Source: a bacterium
Lineage (GTDB): Bacteria; Auribacterota; UBA3054; B51-G9
DNA length: 5,219 bases
Assembly (NCBI GenBank): GCA_029939815.1
Contig: JAOZSF010000169.1
Location: 1 to 5,219, forward strand
Direction of reading: 5' to 3'
How positions within the stretch are numbered: position 1 is the stretch's first letter; the number at the start of each line of letters is the position of its first letter. Made by a program: the position numbers and the translations under genes. The notes beneath the pieces are model-generated. The model was given only the letters and a program-made list of their open reading frames with translations. It searched no databases and had not been told where the DNA came from. This document shows positions 5,200 through 5,219 of this stretch, in pieces.

Positions 5200-5219
5200 T
5201 AGTTAATAGTTATTAGTTA
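5200..5219. repeat. TAGTTAA/T heptamer tandem repeat after prs
   Basis: TAGTTAA (5200-5206), TAGTTAT (5207-5213) and a cut-off TAGTTA (5214-5219) follow the prs TAG stop directly, and the array may continue beyond the window. It has the same 7-nt period as the array at the leuC stop but a different unit. Confidence 0.5.

Overview
This window carries four complete plus-strand genes in one orientation: leuC (256-1554), leuD (1727-2263), a membrane-anchored PpiD/SurA-like folding factor (2301-3932) and a long-form ribose-phosphate pyrophosphokinase, prs (4006-5199). The rest is AT-rich non-coding DNA. I see no tRNA, rRNA, CRISPR, transposase, phage or toxin genes, and no minus-strand gene worth calling. 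All four proteins have recognisable families, so the coding part is ordinary housekeeping and does not look like an undescribed system. The less ordinary material is in the intergenic DNA and in the lineage-specific forms of the proteins.

Organism: a bacterium of moderate, somewhat AT-rich composition with little use of Shine-Dalgarno sites; only the third gene has a clear one. The folding factor, with a cytoplasmic basic end, one membrane segment and a long extracytoplasmic part, fits a diderm. LeuC and LeuD both resemble the plant chloroplast isopropylmalate isomerase type as I recall it, and Prs is the long form of about 400 residues that I associate with spirochaetes and some other diderm phyla. 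A lineage from the PVC, Fibrobacterota or Spirochaetota neighbourhood is my best guess, with low confidence.

Layout: positions 1-255 are a leader holding a 12-bp inverted repeat (18-29 with 152-163), a nested hairpin (104-151), a direct repeat with a 10-bp period and two candidate sigma70-type promoters ahead of leuC. LeuC and LeuD are the two subunits of isopropylmalate isomerase, the second step of leucine synthesis. They are separated by 172 bp that begin with a heptamer tandem repeat overlapping the leuC stop codon. The folding-factor gene follows leuD by 37 bp and is probably co-transcribed. prs follows after 73 bp, with a perfect TATAAT in the gap. The window ends in another heptamer repeat beginning directly after the prs stop codon.

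The leuCD pair works as one enzyme. The other two genes have no obvious biochemical tie to leucine synthesis, and leuA and leuB are not in the window.
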